A stretch of DNA of 64,000 bases from Microbaculum marinum (lineage in GTDB: Bacteria; Pseudomonadota; Alphaproteobacteria; Rhizobiales; Tepidamorphaceae): assembly GCF_042646165.1 (NCBI RefSeq), contig NZ_JBHRTC010000005.1; one strand, written 5' to 3'. The position numbers were made by a program, and so were the translations under genes. Shown in pieces: positions 26,299 to 37,534 of this stretch. The notes beneath the pieces are model-generated. The model did no database searches. It had not been told where the DNA came from and saw only the letters and a list, made by a program, of their open reading frames with translations. Position 1 is the stretch's first letter; every line of letters starts with the position of its first letter.

Positions 26299-27303
26299 AT
26301 GGTTTGCGCCGGCATGGCAGGGGCCGGACAGGCCGTTGCGGAGCCCCAGCCCGGCGAGCCGGGATACGGCGTCACGTTCAACCAGCAGATCATCGACCGG
26401 CTGCAAGGCGCGCCGGCCTTCAATATCGACGATCCTCTGGAGACCTTCCGCCACGTGTTCGCCGCCGTGCCCGGGGAGGCGACCGTCTATCCGACCGAGA
26501 ACTACTACTATTTCTCGTTCGTCTGGAGCGGCATCGAGTTTGCCGGCAACATCCGCCTGGACGTGGCGGACCGTGACGACGGCGTCCTGCACTTTGCCTA
26601 TTTTTCGAAGAACGAGCCCTGGAACGTCGAAATCCTGACCAATTACAAGCCGCTGACCGAGAGCGACGGCGTCACGGTCGAGAAGGCCGGCGATCTGGCC
26701 TACGACGTCACCTTCGAAGGCAAGACCGTCCATTTCAGGCTCAACGACATGAGCGGCATCGAACCGCCGGAAGGTCTGGTCGCAGACGGCGACACCTACC
26801 TGGGACCGGCCTTCGATGAATCCGGGCTGTCCTTCTTCGTGCTGTTCAACGAGGACAGGAAGGACTTCATGTTCGTTTTGAACGAAACCGGCTACCTGAA
26901 CGACTTCCTGCTGCCGTACCACGACGACCATCCGGCGCTGACCGTCGGGGCCCGCACCGGTTTTGCCTTCTATGAGGATCGTTTTGCTCCGCGCAAGGTC
27001 TTGGTCGGCGTCTACGGTGGCAGCGTGTCGGCCAACACCTATTTCGACGGACCGTTCGACCAGTTGCCCGACAACTTCATTCCCGGGGAGGAACTGCGCG
27101 ACGCGATCCTGGCGAAATACCCTGAACTGGACGGGCAGATCGACAGGCTCGGCCATTTCCGTGCTCAGGAAGGCCGCTTCCTCGTCAATCCCTACATCAA
27201 TTACGACTATCCCGGGCAGTTGGAGCAGTTTCTGCGGTGTGGAGATTCCGCATTGGACGAGGCGAAATTCTACGCATGCCTGGCCCCGGGGGACGGTCAG
27301 TAA
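26299..27303 (+). CDS. Secreted protein of unknown function downstream of the histidine-repeat gene
   Basis: A real gene by codon pattern and protein character, 334 residues from the ATG at 26299, but I do not recognise its family. The N-terminus ends 'GAGQAVAEPQPGEPG', which looks like a signal-peptide cleavage site, yet the stretch before it is short from this ATG. An earlier in-frame ATG at about 26176, inside the previous gene, would give a longer basic n-region plus hydrophobic core; no clear ribosome-binding site decides. The mature part is acidic and rich in aromatic residues ('ENYYYFSFVWSGIEF', 'YINYDYPGQLEQFLRCG'), with two cysteines near the C-terminus. It starts 49 bp or less after the histidine-repeat gene. 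Confidence 0.7.
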   Translation: MVCAGMAGAGQAVAEPQPGEPGYGVTFNQQIIDRLQGAPAFNIDDPLETFRHVFAAVPGEATVYPTENYYYFSFVWSGIEFAGNIRLDVADRDDGVLHFAYFSKNEPWNVEILTNYKPLTESDGVTVEKAGDLAYDVTFEGKTVHFRLNDMSGIEPPEGLVADGDTYLGPAFDESGLSFFVLFNEDRKDFMFVLNETGYLNDFLLPYHDDHPALTVGARTGFAFYEDRFAPRKVLVGVYGGSVSANTYFDGPFDQLPDNFIPGEELRDAILAKYPELDGQIDRLGHFRAQEGRFLVNPYINYDYPGQLEQFLRCGDSALDEAKFYACLAPGDGQ

Positions 27304-27368
27304 ATTTTATCCATTTGGTCAAAGACAACGCGTTGCGCCGGCGCATTTCGCACTGCATGATGGATGGG

Positions 27369-27389
27369 CATGCGCATTTGTTGCGCATG
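27369..27389. promoter_or_regulatory. Perfect inverted repeat before hiuH, candidate operator
   Basis: CATGCGCA - 5 bp - TGCGCATG, an 8-bp perfect inverted repeat with a 21-bp footprint, 22 bp before the hiuH start. Its size and position suit a dimeric regulator of the purine cluster; no regulator gene is adjacent at this end. Confidence 0.5.
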
Positions 27390-27411
27390 GACGTGGCCGC
27401 GACGGGTAGGT

Positions 27412-27771
27412 ATGGGCCGACTGACGACGCATGTTCTCGATACCAGTTCCGGGCGGCCGGCGGGCGGCCTAAAGGTCGAATTGTTCAGGGATCCGGTTTC
27501 GTCGCCGATCGGTGACCCCGTCGCGTCAGTCTCTACCAATTCCGATGGAAGGCTGGCCGGCCCGTTGCTGGATGGCGACGCCTTCCAGCCAGGTACCTAC
27601 GAGCTCAGGTTTCACGTCGCCGCCTACTTCCGCGAACGTGGCGTCGAGCTACCGGAACCGGCTTTCCTGGACGTGGTGCCGATACGCTTCGGCATAGCGG
27701 ACCCGGGTGCCCATTATCACGTTCCCCTTCTGATTTCCCCTTACGGGTATTCGACCTACAGGGGCAGCTAA
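27412..27771 (+). CDS. hiuH: 5-hydroxyisourate hydrolase
   Basis: A 119-residue transthyretin-like protein that hydrolyses 5-hydroxyisourate to OHCU, the second step from urate to allantoin. The family marks are the N-terminal 'LTTHVLDT' with the catalytic histidine at residue 7 and the C-terminal tetrapeptide YRGS. The ATG at 27412 gives the canonical MGRLTTHVLD start; the open frame begins 16 codons earlier but without similarity. No signal peptide, so cytosolic. It is the first gene of the purine cluster and ends 3 bp before xdhA. Confidence 0.96.
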   Translation: MGRLTTHVLDTSSGRPAGGLKVELFRDPVSSPIGDPVASVSTNSDGRLAGPLLDGDAFQPGTYELRFHVAAYFRERGVELPEPAFLDVVPIRFGIADPGAHYHVPLLISPYGYSTYRGS

Positions 27772-27774
27772 CAG

Positions 27775-29259
27775 ATGAAGGCCGAACGCGACTCGATCAC
27801 CATCATCCGGCGCGGCGAGGCTGTGGAAATCGACCGGTTCGCTCCGACCGAGACGCTGCTCGACTATCTGCGCCTGCGCGAGCGCAGCATCGGTACGAAG
27901 GAGGGCTGCGCCGAGGGGGACTGCGGGGCCTGCACCGTCGCCATCGGACGCCCCGACGGGGAGGGCGGCGTCGCCTACCGTCCCGTCAACGCCTGCATCC
28001 ACCTACTCGGCATGGCCGACGGCGCGGAGGTGGTCACCGTCGAGGATCTCGCCAGGGGCGGCACCCTGCATCCGGTCCAGCGTGCCTTCGTCGACCATCA
28101 CGCGAGCCAGTGCGGCTTCTGCACGCCGGGCTTCGTGATGGCGCTGTTTGCGCTTCACCACCGCCCGGACCCTGGTCCGATCGACCGGAACGATGTCAAC
28201 GACGCCATTGCCGGAAACCTCTGCCGGTGCACGGGCTACAAGCCGATCGTTGCGGCAGCGCTCGACGCTTGCGCCGAGCCGCAACCCGACGGCTTCGGCG
28301 AATCGGCGACGACGTTGACAGGCATCGGGGAAGGGCAGCCGGTGTTCGTCGGCAACGAACGCAGCTTCTTTGCCGCGCCAGCCGCTATCGACGAGCTGGC
28401 CGCGCTCTGCATGCTCCATCCCGGCGCGACCATCGTGGCCGGCGCGACCGATGTCGGCCTGTGGATCACCAAGCAGATGCGGCCGATCGAGCAGGTCATC
28501 CATGTCGGGCGGGTGCGTGGTCTGGCCGATGTCGAGGATCGGTCGGATTCGATCGAAATCGGTGCCGCGGCGACCTATCAGGATGCCTGGGGGGCGCTGT
28601 CCGCCATCGACCCGGATTTCGCCGAGGTCCTGCGGCGGCTTGGTTCGCCGCAGGTGCGCGCCGTCGGAACGGTCGGCGGCAACATCGCCAACGGCTCGCC
28701 GATCGGCGACATGCCGCCGCTCCTGATCGCGCTTGGATCCGGGATCACGCTGCGCCGCGGCGCCGAAACCCGCACGATGCCGCTGGAGGACTTCTATATC
28801 GACTACGGCCGGCAGGACCGGCTGCCCGGCGAGTTTCTGGTCTCGGTGCGCGTGCCGAAGCCGGCGGGTACGGCGGCCTTCCGCGCCTACAAGATTTCCA
28901 AGCGCTTCGACCAGGACATTTCCGCCGTCCTGGCTGCGATCGCCATCGACCTGGAAGGCCGGCGGATCGCATCGGCCCGCATCGCCTTCGGCGGCATGGC
29001 CGGGATCCCGAAGCGGGCACGACGGGTCGAATCCGCGCTCGCCGGCATTTTGCTGGACGACAGCTCCCGTTCGAGTGCGGCCCTCGACCTGCTCGGCGAC
29101 GACTTCAGCCCGCTGAGCGACCATCGGGCGAGCGCCGGCTATCGCCTGCGGGTCGCGCGCGGACTTCTCATGAAGGCGCTGACCGAGATTGCCGGGACGC
29201 CGAGCGCCCATACGAGAGTGGTCGGGCTCAGGGAGGTCGCCGATGTCGCAGGCGCCTGA
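27775..29259 (+). CDS. xdhA: Xanthine dehydrogenase, small (FeS/FAD) subunit
   Basis: A 494-residue subunit that passes electrons from the molybdenum centre to NAD. The first [2Fe-2S] cluster ligands are in 'EGCAEGDCGACTV' and 'NACIHL'; the second cluster in 'QCGFCTPGFVM' and 'CRCTGYKP'. The FAD-binding domain begins near residue 195 with 'GATIVAGATDVGLWI' and 'GTVGGNIANGSPIGD'. The enzyme oxidises hypoxanthine and xanthine to urate. Its end overlaps xdhB by 17 bp, indicating translational coupling. Confidence 0.96.
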   Translation: MKAERDSITIIRRGEAVEIDRFAPTETLLDYLRLRERSIGTKEGCAEGDCGACTVAIGRPDGEGGVAYRPVNACIHLLGMADGAEVVTVEDLARGGTLHPVQRAFVDHHASQCGFCTPGFVMALFALHHRPDPGPIDRNDVNDAIAGNLCRCTGYKPIVAAALDACAEPQPDGFGESATTLTGIGEGQPVFVGNERSFFAAPAAIDELAALCMLHPGATIVAGATDVGLWITKQMRPIEQVIHVGRVRGLADVEDRSDSIEIGAAATYQDAWGALSAIDPDFAEVLRRLGSPQVRAVGTVGGNIANGSPIGDMPPLLIALGSGITLRRGAETRTMPLEDFYIDYGRQDRLPGEFLVSVRVPKPAGTAAFRAYKISKRFDQDISAVLAAIAIDLEGRRIASARIAFGGMAGIPKRARRVESALAGILLDDSSRSSAALDLLGDDFSPLSDHRASAGYRLRVARGLLMKALTEIAGTPSAHTRVVGLREVADVAGA

Positions 29260-31603
29260 GCTGATCGTCGATCCGCACGTCAATGCCACGGGCGAACTGC
29301 GTTCGGTCCACAAACCGGTGCCGCACGACAGCGCCGAACGGCACGTCGCCGGCACCGCGCTCTACGTCGACGACGTCTTCGAACCCGCCGGCTGCCTGCA
29401 CGTCGCCGTCGGCGGATCGCCTTCGGCCGCCGGCCGGATCGCCCGGCTCGACCTGGAGCGGGTCCGCGCCGCGCCCGGCGTGGTGGCGGTCGCGACCGCA
29501 GCCGACATTCCCGGCCACAACGACATCAGCCCGATCGGCGCCGGCGACGATCCGATCCTCGCCGGCGACGAAGTCGTGTTCCACGGCCAGCCGCTGTTCA
29601 TCGTCATCGCCCGCGACCGCCTGTCGGCCAGGCGCGCGGTCGGGCTGGCGGCGATCGAGATCGAGGAGACCGCCCCGCTGCTCACCGCCGAAGCGGCGGC
29701 CGACGCGAACGCGATGGTGTCGCCGGATTTCGATATCGTCCGCGGCGACGCCGCAGCCGGGATCGCCGCTGCGCCGAGGCGCCTGTCGGGCAAGCTGATG
29801 ATCGGTGGCCAGGAACACTTCTACCTGGAAGGCCAGGCCGCGCTCGCCGTCCCGGAAGAGGGCGGCGACATGTACGTCCTCACGTCGACGCAACATCCAA
29901 GCGAGGTGCAGAAAGCCGTGGCGGAGATGCTACGGCAGCCTCTTAGCACCGTGACGGCAGAGGTACGACGCATGGGTGGCGGATTCGGTGGCAAGGAATC
30001 GCAGGCCGGCCAGTGGGCCGTGCTGGCAGCCCTCGGCGCCCGTATCACCGGAAAACCCTGCAAACTCCGCCTCGATCGCGACGACGACATGATCATGACC
30101 GGAAAACGGCATGATTTCGCGACGTTCTGGAAAGTCGGCTTCGACGACGAGGGAACTCTCCTGGCACTCGAGCTCGATTTCCTGGCACGCTGCGGCCACT
30201 CTGCAGACCTGTCGGTCGGGGTGGTGGACCGGACCGTATTCCATGCCGATAATGCCTATTATCTCAAGGACATAGCTGCGCGGTCCCGGCGATTGCGCAC
30301 GAATACGGTATCGAATACCGCCTTTCGCGGCTTCGGCGGCCCGCAGGGCATCCTCGCCATCGAGCACGTCATCGACCAGGTCGCTCATGCCCTCGGACAG
30401 GATCCCTTCGACGTCCGCATGCGCAATCTCTACGGCCCCGGCCGCGATGTTACGCCCTATGGCATGGAGGTCTTCGACAACATCGCTCCGGAGGTGATGG
30501 CGAGTGTCGCCGAACGCTCCGGCTATCGCGCCCGGCGGCAGGAGATTGCGCGGTTCAACAACGAAAACGCCTTTCTGAAAAAGGGGATAGCGATCACGCC
30601 GGTGAAGTTCGGCATTTCCTTCACGACGACCCACCTGAACCAGGCCGGGGCGCTCGTGCATGTCTATTCGGATGGCTCGATCCATCTCAATCACGGCGGC
30701 ACCGAGATGGGGCAGGGCCTCTACGTCAAGGTCGCCCAGGTCGTCGCCGACGAGTTCGGCGTCGACGTCGCCTACGTCAAGATCACCGCCACCACGACCG
30801 CCAAGGTCCCCAACACCTCGCCGACGGCGGCATCTTCCGGGACCGATCTCAACGCCATGGCCGCCCGCTTAGCCGCCGCTCAGATCCGGACCCGGCTCAC
30901 GGCCTTCGCCGCGGAAATCCTTGAAGGACCTCCGGAAGACGTGCGGTTCCGCGACAATCACGTCATTCTCGGCAACCGCTCGATGCCCTTTGCCGAACTC
31001 GTCAACAAGGCCTACTACGCCCGCATTTCTCTTTCTTCGACAGGGTTCTACAAGACGCCGAAGATCCATTGGGACCGCGAAACGGCGCGTGGCAGGCCGT
31101 TCTTCTACTTCGCCTACGGCGCGGCCTGCTCCGAGGTGACGATCGATACGCTGACCGGCGAGTTGCGCGTCGATCGGGTCGATATCGTCCATGACGTCGG
31201 CAAATCTCTCAATCCGGCAATCGATATCGGCCAGATCGAGGGCGGTTTCGTCCAGGGCATGGGATGGCTCACGACGGAGGAACTCGTCTGGGACGAACGG
31301 GGCCGACTGCGCACGCATGCGCCATCGACCTACAAGATCCCCACATCCTCCGACGTTCCTGCCGAATTCCACGTCCACCTGTTCGACTGCGAGAACCGGG
31401 AAGGCGCAATCTATGGTTCGAAGGCGGTCGGGGAGCCGCCGCTGATGCTTGCGATCTCTGTCCATTCGGCGATCTTCGACGCAATCGCCGGCATGGCGCG
31501 GCCGGAGGCGCCGATACCCTTGCGTGCGCCCGCCACGCCCGAGGCAATCCTGAACGCAATCGACGCCGTACGGGGGGACGCCGTGCAGGAGGCGTACAGA
31601 TGA
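29243..31603 (+). CDS. xdhB: Xanthine dehydrogenase, molybdopterin-binding subunit
   Basis: A 786-residue molybdenum hydroxylase subunit. Key pieces: 'GTALYVDDV' at the N-terminus, 'GGQEHFYLEGQ', the Mo-site loops 'MGGGFGGKESQ' and 'FRGFGGPQG', and the C-terminal 'GEPPLMLA' whose glutamate is the catalytic base. The ATG at 29243 lies inside xdhA (17-bp overlap) and is preceded by GGGAGG. The stop overlaps the start of xdhC in an ATGA junction. All expected active-site elements are present, so the enzyme should be functional. Confidence 0.96.
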   Translation: MSQAPELIVDPHVNATGELRSVHKPVPHDSAERHVAGTALYVDDVFEPAGCLHVAVGGSPSAAGRIARLDLERVRAAPGVVAVATAADIPGHNDISPIGAGDDPILAGDEVVFHGQPLFIVIARDRLSARRAVGLAAIEIEETAPLLTAEAAADANAMVSPDFDIVRGDAAAGIAAAPRRLSGKLMIGGQEHFYLEGQAALAVPEEGGDMYVLTSTQHPSEVQKAVAEMLRQPLSTVTAEVRRMGGGFGGKESQAGQWAVLAALGARITGKPCKLRLDRDDDMIMTGKRHDFATFWKVGFDDEGTLLALELDFLARCGHSADLSVGVVDRTVFHADNAYYLKDIAARSRRLRTNTVSNTAFRGFGGPQGILAIEHVIDQVAHALGQDPFDVRMRNLYGPGRDVTPYGMEVFDNIAPEVMASVAERSGYRARRQEIARFNNENAFLKKGIAITPVKFGISFTTTHLNQAGALVHVYSDGSIHLNHGGTEMGQGLYVKVAQVVADEFGVDVAYVKITATTTAKVPNTSPTAASSGTDLNAMAARLAAAQIRTRLTAFAAEILEGPPEDVRFRDNHVILGNRSMPFAELVNKAYYARISLSSTGFYKTPKIHWDRETARGRPFFYFAYGAACSEVTIDTLTGELRVDRVDIVHDVGKSLNPAIDIGQIEGGFVQGMGWLTTEELVWDERGRLRTHAPSTYKIPTSSDVPAEFHVHLFDCENREGAIYGSKAVGEPPLMLAISVHSAIFDAIAGMARPEAPIPLRAPATPEAILNAIDAVRGDAVQEAYR

Positions 31604-32643
31604 GCGATATCTGGACCCGCCTTAGCAGGATCGTGCGCATTCAGGGGCGCGGCGCGCTTGTCACGGTCCTCGACATCCGCGGATCGGCGCCGCGTGAGGC
31701 CGGGGCACGAATGATAGTCGCCCCCGATGGATCGTTCAGCGGTACGGTGGGCGGCGGACAGCTGGAGTGGGAGGCAATCCAGCTTGCCGCCGGGCGACTG
31801 CGGGTCGGCTCGTCCCAAATGTGCGTTTCCGACTTTGCCCTCGGGCCGGATCTCGGCCAGTGCTGCGGCGGTCGTGTCACGATCGCGACCGAACTCTTCG
31901 TCGACCGGGATCTCGGCGAGATAGAACGCCTTGCGGGTCTGGAAGCCAGCGGCGGGTTCACCTGCGAAGCACGCTACATACCTGACCGGCCACACGCCGA
32001 GCGCCGGATCCTGGGCAATTCAGGCGAGGCAGCTGATACCGCGCAACCCGGAGTCAGGGTACTCACCCGCGTCGAACGCTTCGAGGATACGCGATACCCG
32101 GTCGTGCTGTTCGGCGCGGGGCATGTGGGCCGAGCGCTGGTTCTCGCCCTTGCGCCGCTGCCGTTCCGCGTCACCTGGGTGGACGGCCGGCCGGACGGGT
32201 TTCCGAAGGCGATGCCCCGGAATGTGACCCCGGTCCGGGCCGCCCGCCCCGCCCAGCTCGTAGGCGAGGCGGCATCCGGAAGCCTCGTCATCATCATGAC
32301 GCACAGCCATCCGCTCGACCTGGAACTGACCCGCGCCGCTCTTGCGCGTAACGATTTGCCTTACGTCGGTGTGATCGGAAGCGAGACCAAACGGGCGAGG
32401 TTCCTCAGTCGGCTCCGAGACTCCGGAATCGGCAGCAGCGCGCTGGCCAGGCTCCGCTGTCCGATCGGCATCGACGGTATCGACGACAAGGCGCCGCCGG
32501 TGATCGCCGCTTCTGTGGCCGCCGAATTGTTGCTGGTTTCTCAGGCAGCGCGAGGGGACAGCGGCGACGCAGCCGAGGGATTTCCACAGGAAGGAACGAG
32601 AAGGGAAGAGAATAAATTATTACAGAGAGGCAGGTTATCGTAA
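31600..32643 (+). CDS. xdhC: XdhC, molybdenum cofactor insertion chaperone
   Basis: A 347-residue XdhC/CoxI family protein that binds sulfurated molybdenum cofactor and delivers it to XdhB. The N-terminal domain has 'VTVLDIRGSAPREAGARM' and 'GGGQLEWEAI' with 'GQCCGG'; the C-terminal Rossmann part has 'VVLFGAGHVGRALV' and 'PYVGVIGSETKRARF'. The start overlaps the xdhB stop (ATGA). The last 40 or so residues are a charged tail beyond the usual end of the family. The operon shows the standard order xdhABC. Confidence 0.94.
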   Translation: MSDIWTRLSRIVRIQGRGALVTVLDIRGSAPREAGARMIVAPDGSFSGTVGGGQLEWEAIQLAAGRLRVGSSQMCVSDFALGPDLGQCCGGRVTIATELFVDRDLGEIERLAGLEASGGFTCEARYIPDRPHAERRILGNSGEAADTAQPGVRVLTRVERFEDTRYPVVLFGAGHVGRALVLALAPLPFRVTWVDGRPDGFPKAMPRNVTPVRAARPAQLVGEAASGSLVIIMTHSHPLDLELTRAALARNDLPYVGVIGSETKRARFLSRLRDSGIGSSALARLRCPIGIDGIDDKAPPVIAASVAAELLLVSQAARGDSGDAAEGFPQEGTRREENKLLQRGRLS

Positions 32644-32783
32644 TTTCCTGAGGTAATGATCCAAATGCAGCTTCCCATGCGGCGCGAAGCTTGCAGGCGA
32701 TCTGACCTGACAGTGTGAGAGGGGGGCGCGGTGACTGCTGGCACCGGGCGCGAGCAGGGCAGGCCGAGAGGAGGGGCCGGACC

Positions 32784-34335
<1,552 letters not shown>

Positions 34336-34346
<11 letters not shown>

Positions 34347-35409
34347 GCTGGAGCGGCGGGGCGAACAGTCACGCGTGATGACGGTGTTGTCGCCCGTCAT
34401 TGCGATCGGCCTGACCCTAGTCGCCGGCGCGATCCTGTTCCTGCTTGCCGGGATACATCCGGCCGAAGGCATCTACACCTATTTCATCTCGCCGGTCACC
34501 ACGGCCTATTCGGCCCAGGAAGTGCTGGTGAAGGCCTCGCCGCTGATCCTGATCGCTCTCGGGTTGTCGCTGTGCTTCCAGGCGAATGTCTGGAACATCG
34601 GCGCGGAAGGACAGTACACCCTCGGCGCGATCCTCGGGGGCTGGCTGGCCCTTGCATTCGGCAATTTCAGCTCGCCCCTGGTCCTTCCGGCGGTGCTGGT
34701 CGCAGGCATTGCGGGCGGCCTGCTGTGGGCGGCAATCCCGGCGCTGCTGAAGACCGTCTTCCGCACCAACGAGATCCTGACGAGCCTCATGCTCACCTAC
34801 GTCGCGCTGCTCCTCCTGGACTACCTCGTGCGCGGACCGCTGCGCGATCCGGCAGGATTCAATTTTCCGGAAAGCGCCCTGTTCGGTCCATCTGCGGTGT
34901 TGCCGACCCTGGCGTCGGGTGGTCGGCTGCACCTTGGCGTGCTGTTTGCCTTCGGACTGGCGATCATCATGGCCTTCGCCATGCCGACGACGCTGAAGGG
35001 CTTCCAGATCCGGACAATCGGACAGGCGCCGAAGGCGGCGCGGTTTGCCGGCTTCGGGACCAACGGCATGATCCTGTTCGTGTTCCTCGTCAGCGGCGGG
35101 CTGGCGGGTCTTGCGGGTATCTCCGAGGTGTCGGGAACGATCGGACAGCTGCTCCCGGTCATTTCGCCAGGCTACGGCTTCACGGCGATCATCGTGGCGT
35201 TTCTCGGACGCCTCAATCCGATCGGGATCGTGTTTGCCGGACTGATCATGTCGATCTCCTTCATCGGCGGGGAGGCCGCCCAGATCAGGCTGGGCCTGCC
35301 GATCGACGTCGCGAAGGTGTTCCAGGGCTTCCTGCTGTTCTTCATCCTCGCTTGCGACACCCTGATCTACTACCGGCTGCGGCTGTTGAAGCCGCGCGCG
35401 GCGACCTGA
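34336..35409 (+). CDS. BMP-type nucleoside ABC transporter, permease 1
   Basis: A 357-residue inner-membrane permease of the BPD_transp_2 family with about nine or ten helices. Typical segments are 'GLSLCFQANVWNIGAEGQYTLGAI' (key words ANVWNIGAEGQ), 'TNEILTSLMLTYVA' and 'GYGFTAIIVAFLGRLNPIG'. It begins inside the ATPase gene (11-bp overlap) and ends 10 bp before the second permease. It forms the membrane channel as a heterodimer with the next gene product. Confidence 0.92.
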
Positions 35410-35419
35410 GGGCGGCGTC

Positions 35420-36340
35420 GTGGGCTGGTTGGAACCTCTTCTGCTGACGATCATCACGGCGTCGACGCCGCTGCTGCTTGCAGCAATAGGCGAACTGGTT
35501 GCCGAACGCTCCGGCGTCCTCAACCTCGGCGTCGAGGGAATGATGATCATGGGCGCGGTCTGCGCCTTCGCCGTCGCCGTTCAGACCGACAACGGATTCC
35601 TGGGCGTCATCGCCGGCGCCCTCGCGGGGGCGGGGCTGTCGCTCATTTTCGCGGTGCTCACGGTTTCGATGGCGACGAACCAGGTCGCCACGGGCCTGGC
35701 GCTGACACTGTTCGGCATCGGCGTTTCCGGCGTGATCGGCGACGGCTATGTCGGCGTCGATCGCTCGCCGCTGCCTCGGCTCGACGTCCCGGGCCTCACC
35801 GACCTGCCGTTCATCGGACCGGTGCTGTTCGGCCAGGACGCGCTGGTCTACCTCTCTTTCGCCCTGGTGATCGGCGTCACCTGGTTCCTGCGCCGGTCCC
35901 GGGCCGGGCTCACCCTGCGGGCGGTCGGCGACAACCATCATTCGGCCCACTCGCTGGGCCTGCCCGTGGTACGCGCACGGTATCTGGCGATCCTGTTCGG
36001 CGGCGCCTGCGCGGGATTGGGAGGGGCCTATCTGTCGCTGTCCTACACGCCGTTCTGGGTGGAGGAAATGACCGCCGGTCGCGGCTGGATCGCCCTGGCG
36101 CTGGTGGTCTTTGCCTCCTGGATCCCCTGGCGTGCGATCGTTGGTGCCTACCTGTTCGGGACGATAACGATCCTGCAGTTCCACGCACAGGGGGCCGGAA
36201 TCGGCATACCTTCGCAGTTGATGTCGTCTCTCCCGTACCTTGCAACGATCCTCGTGCTGGTGATCATCTCGTATGAACGTACGCGCGCACGCGCCAACAC
36301 CCCGCTCTGCCTGGGCATTCCGTTCGTAGCCGACCGCTAG
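35420..36340 (+). CDS. BMP-type nucleoside ABC transporter, permease 2
   Basis: A 306-residue permease of the same family, with 'LGVEGMMIMGAV' and 'ATGLALTLFGIGVSG' near the N-terminus and 'RGWIALALVVFASW' near the C-terminus. It starts with GTG at 35420, just 10 bp after permease 1. The gap to the binding-protein gene (62 bp) holds no clear terminator, so the four transport genes are likely one transcript. Confidence 0.92.
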   Translation: MGWLEPLLLTIITASTPLLLAAIGELVAERSGVLNLGVEGMMIMGAVCAFAVAVQTDNGFLGVIAGALAGAGLSLIFAVLTVSMATNQVATGLALTLFGIGVSGVIGDGYVGVDRSPLPRLDVPGLTDLPFIGPVLFGQDALVYLSFALVIGVTWFLRRSRAGLTLRAVGDNHHSAHSLGLPVVRARYLAILFGGACAGLGGAYLSLSYTPFWVEEMTAGRGWIALALVVFASWIPWRAIVGAYLFGTITILQFHAQGAGIGIPSQLMSSLPYLATILVLVIISYERTRARANTPLCLGIPFVADR

Positions 36341-36402
36341 GGGGGCCGCGGAGACAGAAACCCGATGTCAGAACCAACAATTTCAACCAGAGGAGCTGTC
36401 AG

Positions 36403-37464
36403 ATGAAGAAACTACTCGTCGCAGCGGCCGTGCTCTCCTTGGGGCTGGCCACTGCAAATGCCCAGGAACAGGTCAAGGCGGCCTGGGTCTATGTCGGGCC
36501 GATCGGCGATTTCGGATGGTCGTACCAGCACAATCAGGGCCGCCTCGCCGTGGAGGAAGCTCTTGGGGACAAGGTCAAGACCAGCTACGTCGAGAACGTT
36601 TCGGAAGGCCCCGATGCGGAGCGCGTCATCCGGCAGCTTGCCGCCGACGGCAACGACATCATCTTCACCACCTCGTTCGGCTTCATGAATCCGACGGCGA
36701 AGGTCGCCGCCATGTTCCCCGACAAGAAGTTCGAGCACGCGACGGGCTACAAGCGTTCGGACAACCTCGGCACGTACTCGGCACGCTTCTATGAAGGCCG
36801 GTACGTGATAGGCAAGATCGCCGGACGCGTCTCGGAAAACGGCATCATCGGCTATATCGGCTCGTTCCCGATTCCCGAGGTCGTGCGCGGCATCAATGCC
36901 TTCAAGCTTGGCCTGGAGTCGGTTCGGCCGAGCGCTCAGATCAAGGTGATCTGGGTCAACTCGTGGTTCGATCCCGGCAAGGAAGCCGACGCCGCGAAGG
37001 CGCTGATCGACCAGGGCGTCGACATACTCGTCCAGCACACCGACTCGCCCGCCGCCATGCAGGTCGCCGAGCAGCGCGGAATCCACGCCTTCGGGCAGGC
37101 CTCGGACATGATCCAGTTCGGTCCCACGGCGCAGTTGACGGCAATTGTCGACGACTGGTCCGTCTACTACACCAACAGGGTCAAGGCGGTGCTCGACGAC
37201 ACCTGGGCAGCCGACGACACATGGGGCGGCTTCTCGGCGGAGATGGTCAAGATGGCTCCGTACACGAACATGCCGGACGACGTTGCCGCGGAGGCGCGGG
37301 AGACCGAGGAAGCCATCCGCTCGGGCGAGTTGAATCCCTTCGCCGGACCGATCTACAAGCAGAACGGCGACCTCGCGGTGGCGGAAGGCGAAGCCCTGAC
37401 CGACGAGCAGCTTCTCGGCATGAACTGGTACGTGAAGGGTATCGAGGACAAGCTCCCGGAGTAA
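36403..37464 (+). CDS. BMP family (PnrA-like) nucleoside-binding lipoprotein/periplasmic protein
   Basis: A 353-residue substrate-binding protein of the Bmp/PnrA family with a 21-residue signal peptide ('LLVAAAVLSLGLATANAQ'); there is no lipobox cysteine, so it is a free periplasmic protein. Characteristic parts are 'VGPIGDFGWSYQHNQGR', 'DIIFTTSFGFMNP' and 'GYIGSFPIPEVVRGINAF'. PnrA-type proteins bind purine nucleosides. The AGAGGAG ribosome-binding site lies about 9 bases before the ATG. It is followed by a strong hairpin and then puuD. Confidence 0.93.
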   Translation: MKKLLVAAAVLSLGLATANAQEQVKAAWVYVGPIGDFGWSYQHNQGRLAVEEALGDKVKTSYVENVSEGPDAERVIRQLAADGNDIIFTTSFGFMNPTAKVAAMFPDKKFEHATGYKRSDNLGTYSARFYEGRYVIGKIAGRVSENGIIGYIGSFPIPEVVRGINAFKLGLESVRPSAQIKVIWVNSWFDPGKEADAAKALIDQGVDILVQHTDSPAAMQVAEQRGIHAFGQASDMIQFGPTAQLTAIVDDWSVYYTNRVKAVLDDTWAADDTWGGFSAEMVKMAPYTNMPDDVAAEARETEEAIRSGELNPFAGPIYKQNGDLAVAEGEALTDEQLLGMNWYVKGIEDKLPE

Positions 37465-37487
37465 CCCGCAAGGGTCTCGCTGTCTCA

Positions 37488-37518
37488 GGGCGCCGGCAGA
37501 TCCCGGTCTCCGGCGCCC
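37488..37518 (+). promoter_or_regulatory. Stem-loop after the binding-protein gene
   Basis: A 9-bp perfect stem GGGCGCCGG / CCGGCGCCC with a 13-base loop lies 23 bp after the stop codon and 17 bp before puuD. There is no T run, so it is more likely an mRNA-stabilising or attenuating hairpin than a full terminator. Confidence 0.55.
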
Positions 37519-37534
37519 GCCGGGCGGGTGCGCG

